From Colwellia sp. (GTDB lineage Bacteria > Pseudomonadota > Gammaproteobacteria > Enterobacterales > Alteromonadaceae), in contig DPHE01000030.1 in the NCBI GenBank assembly GCA_003521815.1, positions 15,639 to 22,901 of the forward strand: DNA of 7,263 nt, in the 5' to 3' direction. Of this stretch, positions 1 through 7,090 are shown one piece after another. The translations under genes and the position numbers were made by a program. Position 1 is the stretch's first letter. Every line of letters starts with the position of its first letter. The notes under the pieces were generated by a model, which saw only the letters and a program-made list of their open reading frames with translations, did no database searches and was not told where the DNA came from.

Positions 1-366
1 TTATTTTTTATTATTTATTATTTATTATTAGCAATCGACGAAATAACTAATGTCTTTAGGTTATGTATATTACTTTTTATTGATGAAAAGTATCTACAAA
101 TGAAAGCAATGGCTTTCATTTGTAGATTGATAGCATGAACCAGTTTTATGTGCCATATTTAATTTACATGAAAGCAAAACTCAACTTAAATCAACTAGAC
201 GTGTCATTGAATTTTTATTTATACTAAGAAGTAATATAAATCACATTAAACTCCTGATCTAATGACTTTTTAACCTCTAATCCCCTTAGAAGTTTGGAGC
301 TTCGACATAACTTAAACTGGTGACTAGCTTTATTGCAATCAAATGCTTTGGAGTTTCAAATAGTGT
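1..366. other. AT-rich region without a recognisable gene, downstream of the suc terminator
   Basis: No convincing coding region is present on either strand. Open frames are very short, and the 12-codon ATG frame near 100-138 is simply the sequence of a hairpin. Positions 1-30 are a low-complexity run of tta/ttta units. The notable structures are the perfect inverted repeat at 92-127 and a 10-base direct repeat (atgaaagcaa) at 100-109 and 168-177. No tRNA, rRNA or convincing promoter was recognised. It is probably an ordinary spacer between the suc operon and whatever lies beyond the left edge. Confidence 0.7.
92..127. repeat. Perfect 16-bp inverted repeat with a 4-nt loop
   Basis: The arm ATCTACAAATGAAAGC at 92-107 is followed by the loop AATG at 108-111 and the exact reverse complement at 112-127. 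Pairing stops at both ends with a T/T mismatch. Neither strand has a strong T-tract directly after the stem; the minus strand continues ACTTTTCA. It is therefore not a textbook rho-independent terminator. It could be a terminator for a gene beyond the left edge, a dispersed palindromic repeat, or a protein-binding site. The pairing is certain from the sequence; the role is unknown. Confidence 0.85.
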
Positions 367-408
367 AAAACAAAAAACCCGCACTCTTTATTAGAAAATG
401 CGGGTTTT
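367..408 (-). terminator. Rho-independent terminator of the suc operon
   Basis: On the minus strand a 10-bp stem, AAAACCCGCA (408-399) with TGCGGGTTTT (383-374), encloses a 15-nt loop. It runs into a T-rich tail (positions 377-372, then one G and four more T). It begins about 32 nt after the sucD stop codon, so it should end the suc transcript. The plus-strand reading has a shorter T-run and would be a weaker terminator, but some bidirectional activity for a convergent gene is possible. Confidence 0.92.
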
Positions 409-440
409 ATTAGATAAAACAGTGTGCAATCAAAAGCTGA

Positions 441-1313
441 TTACCAACCTGTTTTCTCTTTAAGTGCTAAACCGATGTCAGCTAAAGAACGAACAGTTTT
501 AACACCTGCCGCTTCTAGTGCTGCAAATTTTTCATCAGCTGTACCTTTACCACCGGCGATAATCGCGCCAGCGTGACCCATACGCTTACCTTCTGGTGCA
601 GTAACACCAGCAATGTAAGAAACTACAGGTTTAGTAACATTAGCTTTGATATATTCAGCAGCTTCTTCTTCAGCAGTACCACCAATTTCACCAATCATTA
701 CAATTGCTTCAGTTTGTGGATCGTTTTGAAACATTTCCAATACGTCGATGAAGTTAGTACCTGGGATAGGGTCACCACCAATACCTACACAAGTAGATTG
801 GCCGAAACCAGCATCAGTTGTTTGTTTAACGGCTTCGTACGTAAGCGTACCAGAACGTGAAACAATACCAACTTTACCTGGTAAATGGATATGACCAGGC
901 ATGATACCAATCTTTGTTTCGCCCGGAGTGATAACACCTGGACAGTTAGGACCGATCATACGAACGCCAGTTTGAGTAAGCTTAGCTTTAACGTCAACCA
1001 TATCTAAAGTTGGGATACCTTCAGTAATAGTTACGATAAGCGTGATGCCTGCATCAATAGCTTCTAAAATTGCATCTTTACAGAACGGAGCAGGAACGTA
1101 GATAACTGTAGCTGTTGCGCCAGTTGCTTCTACTGCATCACGTACTGTGTTGAATACTGGTAAACCAAGGTGCGTTTGACCGCCTTTACCTGGGCTTACG
1201 CCACCAACCATTTGTGTACCGTAATCAATTGCTTGCTCTGAATGGAAAGTACCTTGTCCACCAGTGAAACCTTGACAGATAACTTTAGTATCTTTATTAA
1301 TTAATACAGACAT
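441..1313 (-). CDS. sucD: Succinyl-CoA synthetase alpha subunit
   Basis: The 290-residue protein is the alpha subunit of ADP/GDP-forming succinate-CoA ligase. With SucC it converts succinyl-CoA, phosphate and nucleoside diphosphate to succinate, CoA and NTP in the cytoplasm. The N-terminal CoA-binding Rossmann domain carries GFTGGQGTFH (15-24), and NCPG follows at 123-126. The ligase domain holds the phosphohistidine in GHAGAI at His247, equal to His246 of mature E. coli alpha, and the supporting GEIGG glutamate at Glu209. Length matches the E. coli protein. The ATG overlaps the sucC stop by one base (TAATG) and has a strong GGAGG seven nt upstream inside sucC. This implies translational coupling and a fixed alpha/beta ratio. 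A terminator follows closely, so this is the last gene of the operon. No missing key residue was seen. Confidence 0.98.
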   Translation of the reverse strand: MSVLINKDTKVICQGFTGGQGTFHSEQAIDYGTQMVGGVSPGKGGQTHLGLPVFNTVRDAVEATGATATVIYVPAPFCKDAILEAIDAGITLIVTITEGIPTLDMVDVKAKLTQTGVRMIGPNCPGVITPGETKIGIMPGHIHLPGKVGIVSRSGTLTYEAVKQTTDAGFGQSTCVGIGGDPIPGTNFIDVLEMFQNDPQTEAIVMIGEIGGTAEEEAAEYIKANVTKPVVSYIAGVTAPEGKRMGHAGAIIAGGKGTADEKFAALEAAGVKTVRSLADIGLALKEKTGW

Positions 1314-2479
1314 TATTTGCCCTCCGCAGCTGCTACAACTTTTGTTGCTGCATCACTTAATGATTCAGCAGCAATGATGTCTAAGCCAGAGTTCTTAAGA
1401 ACTTCACGACCTAAATCAGCATTAGTACCTTCTAAACGTACAACAACTGGTACTTTAACGCCTACTTCTTTAACTGCGCCAATAATACCCTCAGCAATCA
1501 TGTCACAACGAACGATGCCACCAAAGATGTTAACTAAAACAGCTTTAACGTTTTCGTCAGAAAGGATAATTTTGAATGCTTCAGAAACACGTTCTTTGTT
1601 TGCACCGCCGCCAACATCTAGGAAGTTGGCTGGCTTGCCGCCGTGTAAATTAACGATATCCATAGTACCCATTGCTAGGCCTGCACCGTTAACCATACAA
1701 CCAACAGTTCCATCAAGAGCTACATAGTTAAGCTCCCATTGTGCTGCGTGTGCTTCACGTTCATCTTCTTGAGATGGATCATGGAAAGCGCGCATTTTAG
1801 GTTGACGGTATAAAGCATTACCATCGATACCAATTTTGCCATCTAAACAGTGAAGGTTACCTTCGTCAGTAATAACTAACGGGTTAATTTCTAATAAAGC
1901 GAAATCACAATCGTCAAACATTTTAGCAAGACCCATAAAGATCTTAACAAACTGCTTCATTTGAGTAGGGTTTAAATCAAGTTTAAAACCTAATTCACGT
2001 GCTTGGTAAGGTTGAGCGCCAACTAGTGGATCAATCTCAGCTTGGTGAATTAACTCTGGAGTTTCTTCAGCAATCTTTTCAATGTCAACACCACCTTCGG
2101 TAGATGCCATGAAAACTATTTTTTGTGAAGCTCTATCAACAACAGCACCAAGATATAACTCGTTAGCGATGTCAGTACAGCTTTCAACTAAAATTTTAGC
2201 AACTGGTTGACCATTTGCGTCTGTTTGATAAGTAACTAAGTTCTTACCTAACCAGTTTTGAGCGAATTCTTTGATTTCTTCTTTGGTTTTAACTAGCTTA
2301 ACACCGCCAGCTTTACCACGTCCGCCTGCGTGGACTTGAGTTTTAACAACCCACATATCGCCGCCGATTTTATCAGCCGCTTCTGCAGCTTCTTGAGGTG
2401 TATCGCAAGCGAAACCTTCAGAAACTGGTAAACCATATTCAGCGAATAATTGTTTCGCTTGATACTCATGCAAATTCAT
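1313..2479 (-). CDS. sucC: Succinyl-CoA synthetase beta subunit
   Basis: The 388-residue beta subunit has an N-terminal ATP-grasp domain that binds nucleotide and Mg2+, and a C-terminal ligase domain that contacts the alpha subunit. Visible marks are KTQVHAGGRGKAGG (46-59) in the nucleotide site, Glu197 in EINPL and Asp213 in CLDGK (metal ligands in E. coli, same numbering), and the glycine-rich GGIVRCDMIAEGI (320-332) of the ligase domain. The start chosen is the ATG giving MNLHEYQAKQLF. It matches the family N-terminus and gives exactly the E. coli length, with GGAAA a short distance upstream. An in-frame GTG at 2512 would add 11 residues unlike the family, and its AGAGGA is only one nt away. 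The gene overlaps sucD by one base. A 180-nt gap separates it from sucB, so an additional promoter or processing site ahead of it is possible. Confidence 0.97.
   Translation of the reverse strand: MNLHEYQAKQLFAEYGLPVSEGFACDTPQEAAEAADKIGGDMWVVKTQVHAGGRGKAGGVKLVKTKEEIKEFAQNWLGKNLVTYQTDANGQPVAKILVESCTDIANELYLGAVVDRASQKIVFMASTEGGVDIEKIAEETPELIHQAEIDPLVGAQPYQARELGFKLDLNPTQMKQFVKIFMGLAKMFDDCDFALLEINPLVITDEGNLHCLDGKIGIDGNALYRQPKMRAFHDPSQEDEREAHAAQWELNYVALDGTVGCMVNGAGLAMGTMDIVNLHGGKPANFLDVGGGANKERVSEAFKIILSDENVKAVLVNIFGGIVRCDMIAEGIIGAVKEVGVKVPVVVRLEGTNADLGREVLKNSGLDIIAAESLSDAATKVVAAAEGK
1321..1325 (-). promoter_or_regulatory. sucD ribosome binding site inside the end of sucC
   Basis: The minus strand reads GGAGG, spaced seven nt from the sucD ATG. 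It lies within the last codons of sucC (Glu-Gly-Lys-stop). Ribosomes ending sucC are therefore placed directly at the sucD start, which fits the two subunits being made together. Confidence 0.85.
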
Positions 2480-2485
2480 GGTGTA

Positions 2486-2491
2486 TTTCCA
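2486..2491 (-). promoter_or_regulatory. sucC ribosome binding site supporting the internal ATG start
   Basis: The minus strand reads TGGAAA, ending six nt before the ATG at 2479. It is a moderate Shine-Dalgarno match at normal spacing. It supports this ATG over the upstream GTG at 2512, whose purine-rich AGAGGA is almost adjacent and so badly spaced. Confidence 0.6.
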
Positions 2492-2581
2492 TTTATCTGT
2501 GAATGATGACACATCCTCTAATTACTTAGTATTAAAAAAATACCAGTACTAAAGTAGTATGCCGATGAAAAGTTGTCTGAT

Positions 2582-2629
2582 TATAGTATAAAAGCTCTAG
2601 TGACGGTAGTCAAAAGAGCTAATACTATA
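2582..2629 (-). repeat. Imperfect palindrome / hairpin between sucB and sucC
   Basis: Three stacked stems can be drawn. TATAGTAT (2582-2589) pairs with ATACTATA (2622-2629). AGCTCT (2593-2598) pairs with AGAGCT (2615-2620). TGAC (2601-2604) pairs with GTCA (2609-2612) around a GGTA loop. Small internal loops separate them. In the minus-strand RNA it starts about 30 nt after the sucB stop codon. No T-tract follows directly, so it is more likely an mRNA-stabilising or processing structure than a full terminator. A second, weaker hairpin (2523-2531 with 2547-2556, one bulged base) lies nearer sucC. Confidence 0.7.
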
Positions 2630-2659
2630 GTCTAGTTTAAAGATATTTTAACTAAACTG

Positions 2660-4141
2660 TTAAACATCTAAAAGAAGACGTGTTGGATCTTCTAATAACT
2701 CTTTAATTGTTACTAAGAAACCAACAGATTCTTTACCATCGATTAAACGATGATCATAAGAAAGTGCTAAATACATCATAGGTAAAATTTCAACTTTACC
2801 GTCAACAGCCATTGGACGGTCTTGTATTTTGTGCATACCTAGAATTGCCGCTTGTGGCAAGTTCAAGATTGGTGTTGATAGTAATGAACCAAATACACCG
2901 CCGTTAGTAATAGTAAAGTTACCACCCGTCATATCAGCCATTGACAATTTACCGTCACGACCTTTGATGGCTAAATCACGAATACCATTTTCGATGCCAG
3001 CCATACTTAACTGATCAGAATCTCGTAATACTGGGGTTACTAAGCCACGTGGCGTAGATACCGCAATAGAAATATCGAAGAAGTTATGATAAACAATATC
3101 ATCACCGTCAATTGATGCATTGACAGCAGGGTAACGTTTAAGTGCTTCAGTTACTGCTTTCACGTAGAAAGACATGAAACCTAAACGTGTATCATGAGTT
3201 TTTTCAAACACATCTTTATATTGTTTACGAAGATCCATAATTGGCTTCATGTTTACTTCGTTAAAAGTCGTTAACATTGCCGTTGAATTTTTCGCTTCTA
3301 ATAAACGGGTTGCAATTGTTTTACGTAAACGTGTCATAGGAACACGTTTTTGTGTACGCTCACCTAAATCTTGCACTGCTGGCGTCGCAGCTTTCGCTGG
3401 TGCTGCAGGTGCTGCAGGTGCTGATTTAGAAGCAACAGCCGCTTCAACATCTTCTTTAGAAATACGTCCACCTTTACCTGAGCCTTTAACATCGCCTGCA
3501 GATAAACCTTTCTCAGTCATCAAACGACGAACTGATGGGCTAGCTAGTTCATCAGAGCTTAACGCTTCTTCAGAGGTTGCTGTAGCAGTTGTACTAGCTG
3601 ATGCGCCTGCATTTAGTTCACCAATTTTTTGTGAGCCTAAAACAGTATCACCTTCAACGTGTATAATTTTACCAATCACGCCGTTGTCTTGTGCAACCAC
3701 TTCTAATACTACTTTATCCGTTTCAATATCAACTAAATTTTGATCAACTGATACTGTATCACCTTCAGCTACATGCCATGAAGCAACCGTTGCATCGGCA
3801 ACAGACTCTGGTAACACAGGCACGATAATATCGATAACTTTAACTGCACTACCGCCAGTACTAGCAGCCGCAGCTGCCACTTTAGGAGCCTCTGCCGCAG
3901 CATCAGCCGCGCCAAACGTACCAATAACTTGGTCACCTAATACAGTAGCGCCTTCAGCTTGACTGATATCAGTTAATACGCCATCAGAAGTTGCTGGAAC
4001 TTCTAGAACTACTTTATCTGTTTCAATATCCACTAATACTTGATCGCGACTAAATTTTTCGCCTACTTGTACATGCCAAGTAGCTACTGTTGCATCGGCA
4101 ACGGATTCAGGTAATACCGGAACTTTGATTTCTGTTGTCAT
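2660..4141 (-). CDS. sucB: Dihydrolipoyllysine succinyltransferase (E2o) with two lipoyl domains
   Basis: This is the E2 core of the 2-oxoglutarate dehydrogenase complex. It takes the succinyl group from E1o on lipoyl-lysine and passes it to CoA. Domains in order: lipoyl domain 1 (about 1-77, lipoyl Lys43), an Ala-rich linker, lipoyl domain 2 (about 102-177, lipoyl Lys143), a second linker, the peripheral-subunit-binding domain (about 198-235, SPSVRRL and GKGGRISKEDV), an Ala/Pro linker, and the catalytic acyltransferase domain (about 262-493). The active site SYDHRLIDGK has His464 and Asp468. At 493 residues it is about 88 longer than E. coli SucB, which has one lipoyl domain; the extra domain accounts for this. 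The succinyl-specific identity follows from its place between sucA and sucC and from the LPESVADATVATWH start, which matches E. coli SucB. The ATG has AAGGAA nine nt upstream. Regulation is presumably with the operon. Confidence 0.97.
   Translation of the reverse strand: MTTEIKVPVLPESVADATVATWHVQVGEKFSRDQVLVDIETDKVVLEVPATSDGVLTDISQAEGATVLGDQVIGTFGAADAAAEAPKVAAAAASTGGSAVKVIDIIVPVLPESVADATVASWHVAEGDTVSVDQNLVDIETDKVVLEVVAQDNGVIGKIIHVEGDTVLGSQKIGELNAGASASTTATATSEEALSSDELASPSVRRLMTEKGLSAGDVKGSGKGGRISKEDVEAAVASKSAPAAPAAPAKAATPAVQDLGERTQKRVPMTRLRKTIATRLLEAKNSTAMLTTFNEVNMKPIMDLRKQYKDVFEKTHDTRLGFMSFYVKAVTEALKRYPAVNASIDGDDIVYHNFFDISIAVSTPRGLVTPVLRDSDQLSMAGIENGIRDLAIKGRDGKLSMADMTGGNFTITNGGVFGSLLSTPILNLPQAAILGMHKIQDRPMAVDGKVEILPMMYLALSYDHRLIDGKESVGFLVTIKELLEDPTRLLLDV
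3395..3424 (-). repeat. Short tandem 9-nt repeat coding the Ala/Pro linker of SucB
   Basis: On the plus strand the unit GGTGCTGCA occurs twice in tandem from 3399 and then partially a third time. It codes an Ala-Pro-Ala run around residues 240-250, between the subunit-binding and catalytic domains. Such Ala/Pro linkers in E2 proteins are known to be mobile and extended. A tandem unit of three codons would let the linker length change without a frameshift. Confidence 0.7.
3611..3838 (-). other. Second lipoyl domain of SucB (residues 102-177)
   Basis: The segment repeats the first lipoyl domain with no gap at an offset of exactly 100 residues. By hand count 48 of 72 aligned residues are identical. 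The lipoylation motif DIETDKVVLEV is unchanged, with Lys143 as the expected lipoyl site, so both domains look functional. E. coli SucB lacks this domain, although multiple lipoyl domains are well known in the related pyruvate dehydrogenase E2. Confidence 0.92.
3911..4141 (-). other. First lipoyl domain of SucB (residues 1-77)
   Basis: This is the standard N-terminal lipoyl domain of E2o. It begins with PVLPESVADATVATWH and carries the lipoylation motif DIETDKVVLEV with Lys43. It corresponds to the single lipoyl domain of E. coli SucB, where the same motif and the same N-terminal signature are found. Confidence 0.95.
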
Positions 4142-4165
4142 TTTATTTTATTCCTTACAAACTTT

Positions 4166-4219
4166 TGCACTTTGCTTCTTACTTGCCTTTTTATGATACG
4201 TGAGTAAGAAGCTAATGCA
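4166..4219 (-). repeat. Hairpin in the sucA-sucB gap
   Basis: GCTTCTTACT (4174-4183) pairs perfectly with AGTAAGAAGC (4203-4212) around a 19-nt loop. An outer TGCA pair (4166-4169 with 4216-4219) extends it across a small internal loop. It fills most of the 86-nt gap and ends about ten nt upstream of the sucB Shine-Dalgarno. No T-tract follows, so it is unlikely to terminate strongly. It could mark RNA processing, protect the sucA 3' end, or affect access to the sucB start. Confidence 0.75.
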
Positions 4220-4227
4220 CTCAATAG

Positions 4228-7029
4228 TTAATCTAAAGTTAACGCTTGAGTGACAAGCGCTTGTTGTTCTTTCACATGAACTGACATATAACCAACAGCA
4301 GGAGCTGCTGAGGCGTTTCGGCCAGCATAAGTCAAATGAGTACCCTCAGGGATAGCATTTCTAAAGTGATGTTGAGAACAATACCATGCACCTTGGTTTT
4401 GCGGCTCTTCCTGACACCAAACAAATTGCTTCACATGTTGATACTGTTTAATGGCATCTTGAAGTTCTTTATCTGGGAATGGGTATAACTGCTCAATACG
4501 AATAATGGCAATATTATTAAGTTCATTTTTACGACGTTGTTCGAGTAATTCGTAATAAACCTTACCACTACAAAATACTACACGCTCAACAGCGCTATGA
4601 TCTAACTCATCAATTTCACCAATTACATTTTTAAACACACCTGATGACAGCTCTTCTAAAGAAGATACCGCTAATGGGTGGCGTAATAATGATTTAGGTG
4701 ACATGACGACTAGTGGACGGCGCATAGGACGTACCACTTGACGACGTAACATGTTAAATACTTGTGCTGGTGTTGATGGCACACATACTTGCATGTTGTG
4801 ATCTGCACACAGTTGTAAGAAGCGTTCTAAACGACCTGAAGAATGTTCAGGTCCTTGACCTTCGTAACCATGAGGTAACAGCATAGTTAGGCCACATAAA
4901 CGACCCCACTTTTGCTCACCCGAACTAATGAATTGATCGAAAACCACTTGTGCACAGTTAGCAAAATCACCAAATTGTGCTTCCCAAATAGTTAAGCCTG
5001 CCGGCTCTGCCGTGGTATAACCATATTCAAACGCTAATACTGATACTTCCGATAATACTGAATCATGTACATCAAAAGGTCCTTGCTCTTTAGAGACATT
5101 TTGCAATGGAAGGTAAGTACTGCCGTCATTTTGGTTATGTAATACTGCATGACGATGGAAGAAAGTACCACGACCGGAATCTTGTCCCGTAATACGTACA
5201 CGTTCACCACGGTCAACAATTGAAGCGTAAGCTAAATTTTCTGCCATACCCCAATCGAGTAGTTTCTCACCTGATGCCATTTTAAGACGATCATCATAGA
5301 TCTTCTTGACACGGGCATGTACAGGATGGCTTTCAGGATATGTTGATACTTTTACTGCTAATTCTTTAAGCTTATCAACGCTGATTTCTTTATCGTAATC
5401 ATCATCCCAATCGTGACCAAGATAAGGAGACCAGTCGACAGAGTGTTCTGTCATTGGACGCCATTGTTCAACGGTACATTGGCCTTCATCAAGTAGTTTA
5501 CGATAATAAGAAGTAAGCTCGTCAATATTAGCTTTACTCAAGCTTCCTTCTGCAATTAATTTATCTGCATATAATTGACGTGGTGTTGAATGTTTTTTAA
5601 CTACTTTATACATTAATGGCTGTGTAGCACTTGGTTCATCAGCTTCATTATGTCCATGACGACGATAACAAACTAAATCGATAACGACATCGCGTTTAAA
5701 TTCGTTGCGATAATCAAGAGCTATTTGTGTTGCCAAAATAACTGCTTCTGGATCATCACCATTCACATGTAAAATAGGTGCCTGTACCATTTTAGCTATT
5801 TCAGTACAATATTCCCCACTGCGAGTATCTTCCGATTTAGAGGTAGTAAAGCCAACTTGGTTGTTAATCACAATACGCACTGTGCCGCCCACTTGGAAAG
5901 CACGCGCTTGTGACATATTGAACGTTTCTTGTACTACACCTTGACCAGCAATTGCCGAATCACCATGAATAGTAATAGGCAGAACTAAATCACCTTGATT
6001 ACCATTACGTCTATCTTGACGCGCTCGTACTGAGCCGATAACAACTGGGTTAACAATTTCTAAATGCGAAGGGTTAAATGCCAAAGCTAAATGAACATTA
6101 CCGCCAGGAGTAACAAAATCAGAAGAGTAACCTTGATGATATTTAACATCACCAGAGCTTAAGATTTCATCATGTTTACCGGCAAATTCATCAAATAATT
6201 TTGACGGATTTTTACCCATAACATTAACTAGAACATTTAAACGGCCACGATGAGCCATGCCCATAACGACTTCTTTAGTGCCTGCTGCTCCCGCACGAGT
6301 GATTAGCTCTTTAAGCATAGGAACTAATGCATCGCCGCCTTCTAATGAAAAGCGTTTTGCGCCAGGGAATTTAGCTCCTAGGTACTTTTCTAAACCATCG
6401 GCTGCAATTAAGCCTTTAAGTATTTCAGTTTTTTCATCAACAGATAAACTTAATTGAGACTGAATAGACTCTATGCGATTTTGTAACCAACGTTTTTCAT
6501 CGGTTGAAGTGATGTGCATATACTCAGCACCCAGAGAACTACAATAAGTTTTCTTAAGTGTTTTGTATAACTCACCTAATTTCATCGAATCTTGACCCAC
6601 ATCTAACGAGCCAACATTATAATCTTTATCGAAATCATTTTCTGATAAGTCATGATGAGATAATTGCAAATCACGCACTTTATCACGTTGCCATAAACCT
6701 AATGGATCTAAATTAGCATTTTGATGGCCGCGCACCCTAAAGGCATTAATAAGCTGTAAAACTTTAACTTGTTTGGCGTCTCCGCCACTTGTAACAACTT
6801 GTTTTTTCTGTTGTTTAGCTAAAACTTTAAATTCATCACGTATAGTGCTGTGGCGATATTCCACCTCACTACCTTCAACTTTAGGAAGCTCTGAAAAGAT
6901 TTCTTGCCATTCTGCAGATACAGAGGCTGAATTATCTAGGTAAGATTCGTACAATTCTTCAATATAAACGATGTTGCCACCGTTTAAGTGGGAAGACTCT
7001 AGCCAAGCCTTCATTACACCTTCTGACAT
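4228..7029 (-). CDS. sucA: 2-oxoglutarate dehydrogenase E1 component
   Basis: This is the thiamine diphosphate-dependent E1o, which decarboxylates 2-oxoglutarate and succinylates the lipoyl group of SucB. It is 933 residues long, the same as E. coli SucA. The N-terminal segment (MKAWL, then YIEELYESYL at 22-31) is the E1o-type tail that contacts the E2 core. Active-site histidines fall at the E. coli numbers: His260 in MAHRGRLN, His298 in YHQGYSSD, and His729 in GQGPEHSS. The diphosphate/Mg2+ motif runs from HGDSAIAGQG (355-364) to VINNQVGF (387-394). The C-terminal part has SGRGTFFHRHAV (618-629) and WCQEEPQNQGAW (871-882). The ATG is chosen because it gives the family length and has AAGGAA seven nt upstream; the next Met (residue 6) is less well placed. 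It is the first suc gene, with no other gene visible upstream in the window. Confidence 0.98.
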   Translation of the reverse strand: MSEGVMKAWLESSHLNGGNIVYIEELYESYLDNSASVSAEWQEIFSELPKVEGSEVEYRHSTIRDEFKVLAKQQKKQVVTSGGDAKQVKVLQLINAFRVRGHQNANLDPLGLWQRDKVRDLQLSHHDLSENDFDKDYNVGSLDVGQDSMKLGELYKTLKKTYCSSLGAEYMHITSTDEKRWLQNRIESIQSQLSLSVDEKTEILKGLIAADGLEKYLGAKFPGAKRFSLEGGDALVPMLKELITRAGAAGTKEVVMGMAHRGRLNVLVNVMGKNPSKLFDEFAGKHDEILSSGDVKYHQGYSSDFVTPGGNVHLALAFNPSHLEIVNPVVIGSVRARQDRRNGNQGDLVLPITIHGDSAIAGQGVVQETFNMSQARAFQVGGTVRIVINNQVGFTTSKSEDTRSGEYCTEIAKMVQAPILHVNGDDPEAVILATQIALDYRNEFKRDVVIDLVCYRRHGHNEADEPSATQPLMYKVVKKHSTPRQLYADKLIAEGSLSKANIDELTSYYRKLLDEGQCTVEQWRPMTEHSVDWSPYLGHDWDDDYDKEISVDKLKELAVKVSTYPESHPVHARVKKIYDDRLKMASGEKLLDWGMAENLAYASIVDRGERVRITGQDSGRGTFFHRHAVLHNQNDGSTYLPLQNVSKEQGPFDVHDSVLSEVSVLAFEYGYTTAEPAGLTIWEAQFGDFANCAQVVFDQFISSGEQKWGRLCGLTMLLPHGYEGQGPEHSSGRLERFLQLCADHNMQVCVPSTPAQVFNMLRRQVVRPMRRPLVVMSPKSLLRHPLAVSSLEELSSGVFKNVIGEIDELDHSAVERVVFCSGKVYYELLEQRRKNELNNIAIIRIEQLYPFPDKELQDAIKQYQHVKQFVWCQEEPQNQGAWYCSQHHFRNAIPEGTHLTYAGRNASAAPAVGYMSVHVKEQQALVTQALTLD

Positions 7030-7036
7030 TACTTTG

Positions 7037-7043
7037 TTCCTTT
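7037..7043 (-). promoter_or_regulatory. sucA ribosome binding site
   Basis: The minus strand reads AAAGGAA, ending seven nt before the sucA ATG. It is a good Shine-Dalgarno sequence at normal spacing, and it fixes the first Met over Met6. Confidence 0.8.
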
Positions 7044-7063
7044 GCTGAGGTAAAGCAACTAAA

Positions 7064-7090
7064 ATAATATAATCATTTTCTCTGTGTCAG
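7064..7090 (-). promoter_or_regulatory. Possible weak promoter for sucA
   Basis: On the minus strand CTGACA (7090-7085) resembles a -35 box. TATTAT (7069-7064) resembles a -10 box, but the spacing is 15 nt, short of the usual 17. An overlapping TATATT (7071-7066) gives a still shorter spacing. In this AT-rich leader such matches arise easily. The operon may instead be transcribed from a promoter beyond the right edge, for example with sdh genes as in E. coli. Confidence 0.22.

Noticed and set aside
355..358. SucA motif HGDS (residues 355-358) instead of HGDA of E. coli
   Set aside because: This is a small conservative change; the rest of the thiamine diphosphate motif and the active-site histidines are intact, so no loss of function is implied. 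The positions given are protein residues.
293..359. Imperfect 13-base direct repeat (TTTGGAG.TTC.A) at 293-305 and 347-359
   Set aside because: It is short, with two mismatches, in AT-rich spacer DNA; chance is a sufficient explanation.
1317..1727. Plus-strand 136-codon open frame opposite sucC
   Set aside because: It is antisense to a fully conserved gene, with no ribosome binding site or recognisable domain of its own.
2480..2512. In-frame GTG start adding 11 residues to SucC
   Set aside because: The added residues do not match the family, the length without them equals E. coli SucC, and the AGAGGA is only one nt from the GTG.
3249..3743. Plus-strand 164-codon open frame opposite sucB
   Set aside because: It is the antisense of the linker and domain-coding part of sucB; its Ala/Ser-rich composition simply mirrors the codons of the real gene.
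5034..5219. Minus-strand 61-codon open frame inside sucA
   Set aside because: It overlaps the well-conserved sucA coding sequence in another frame and shows no family likeness.
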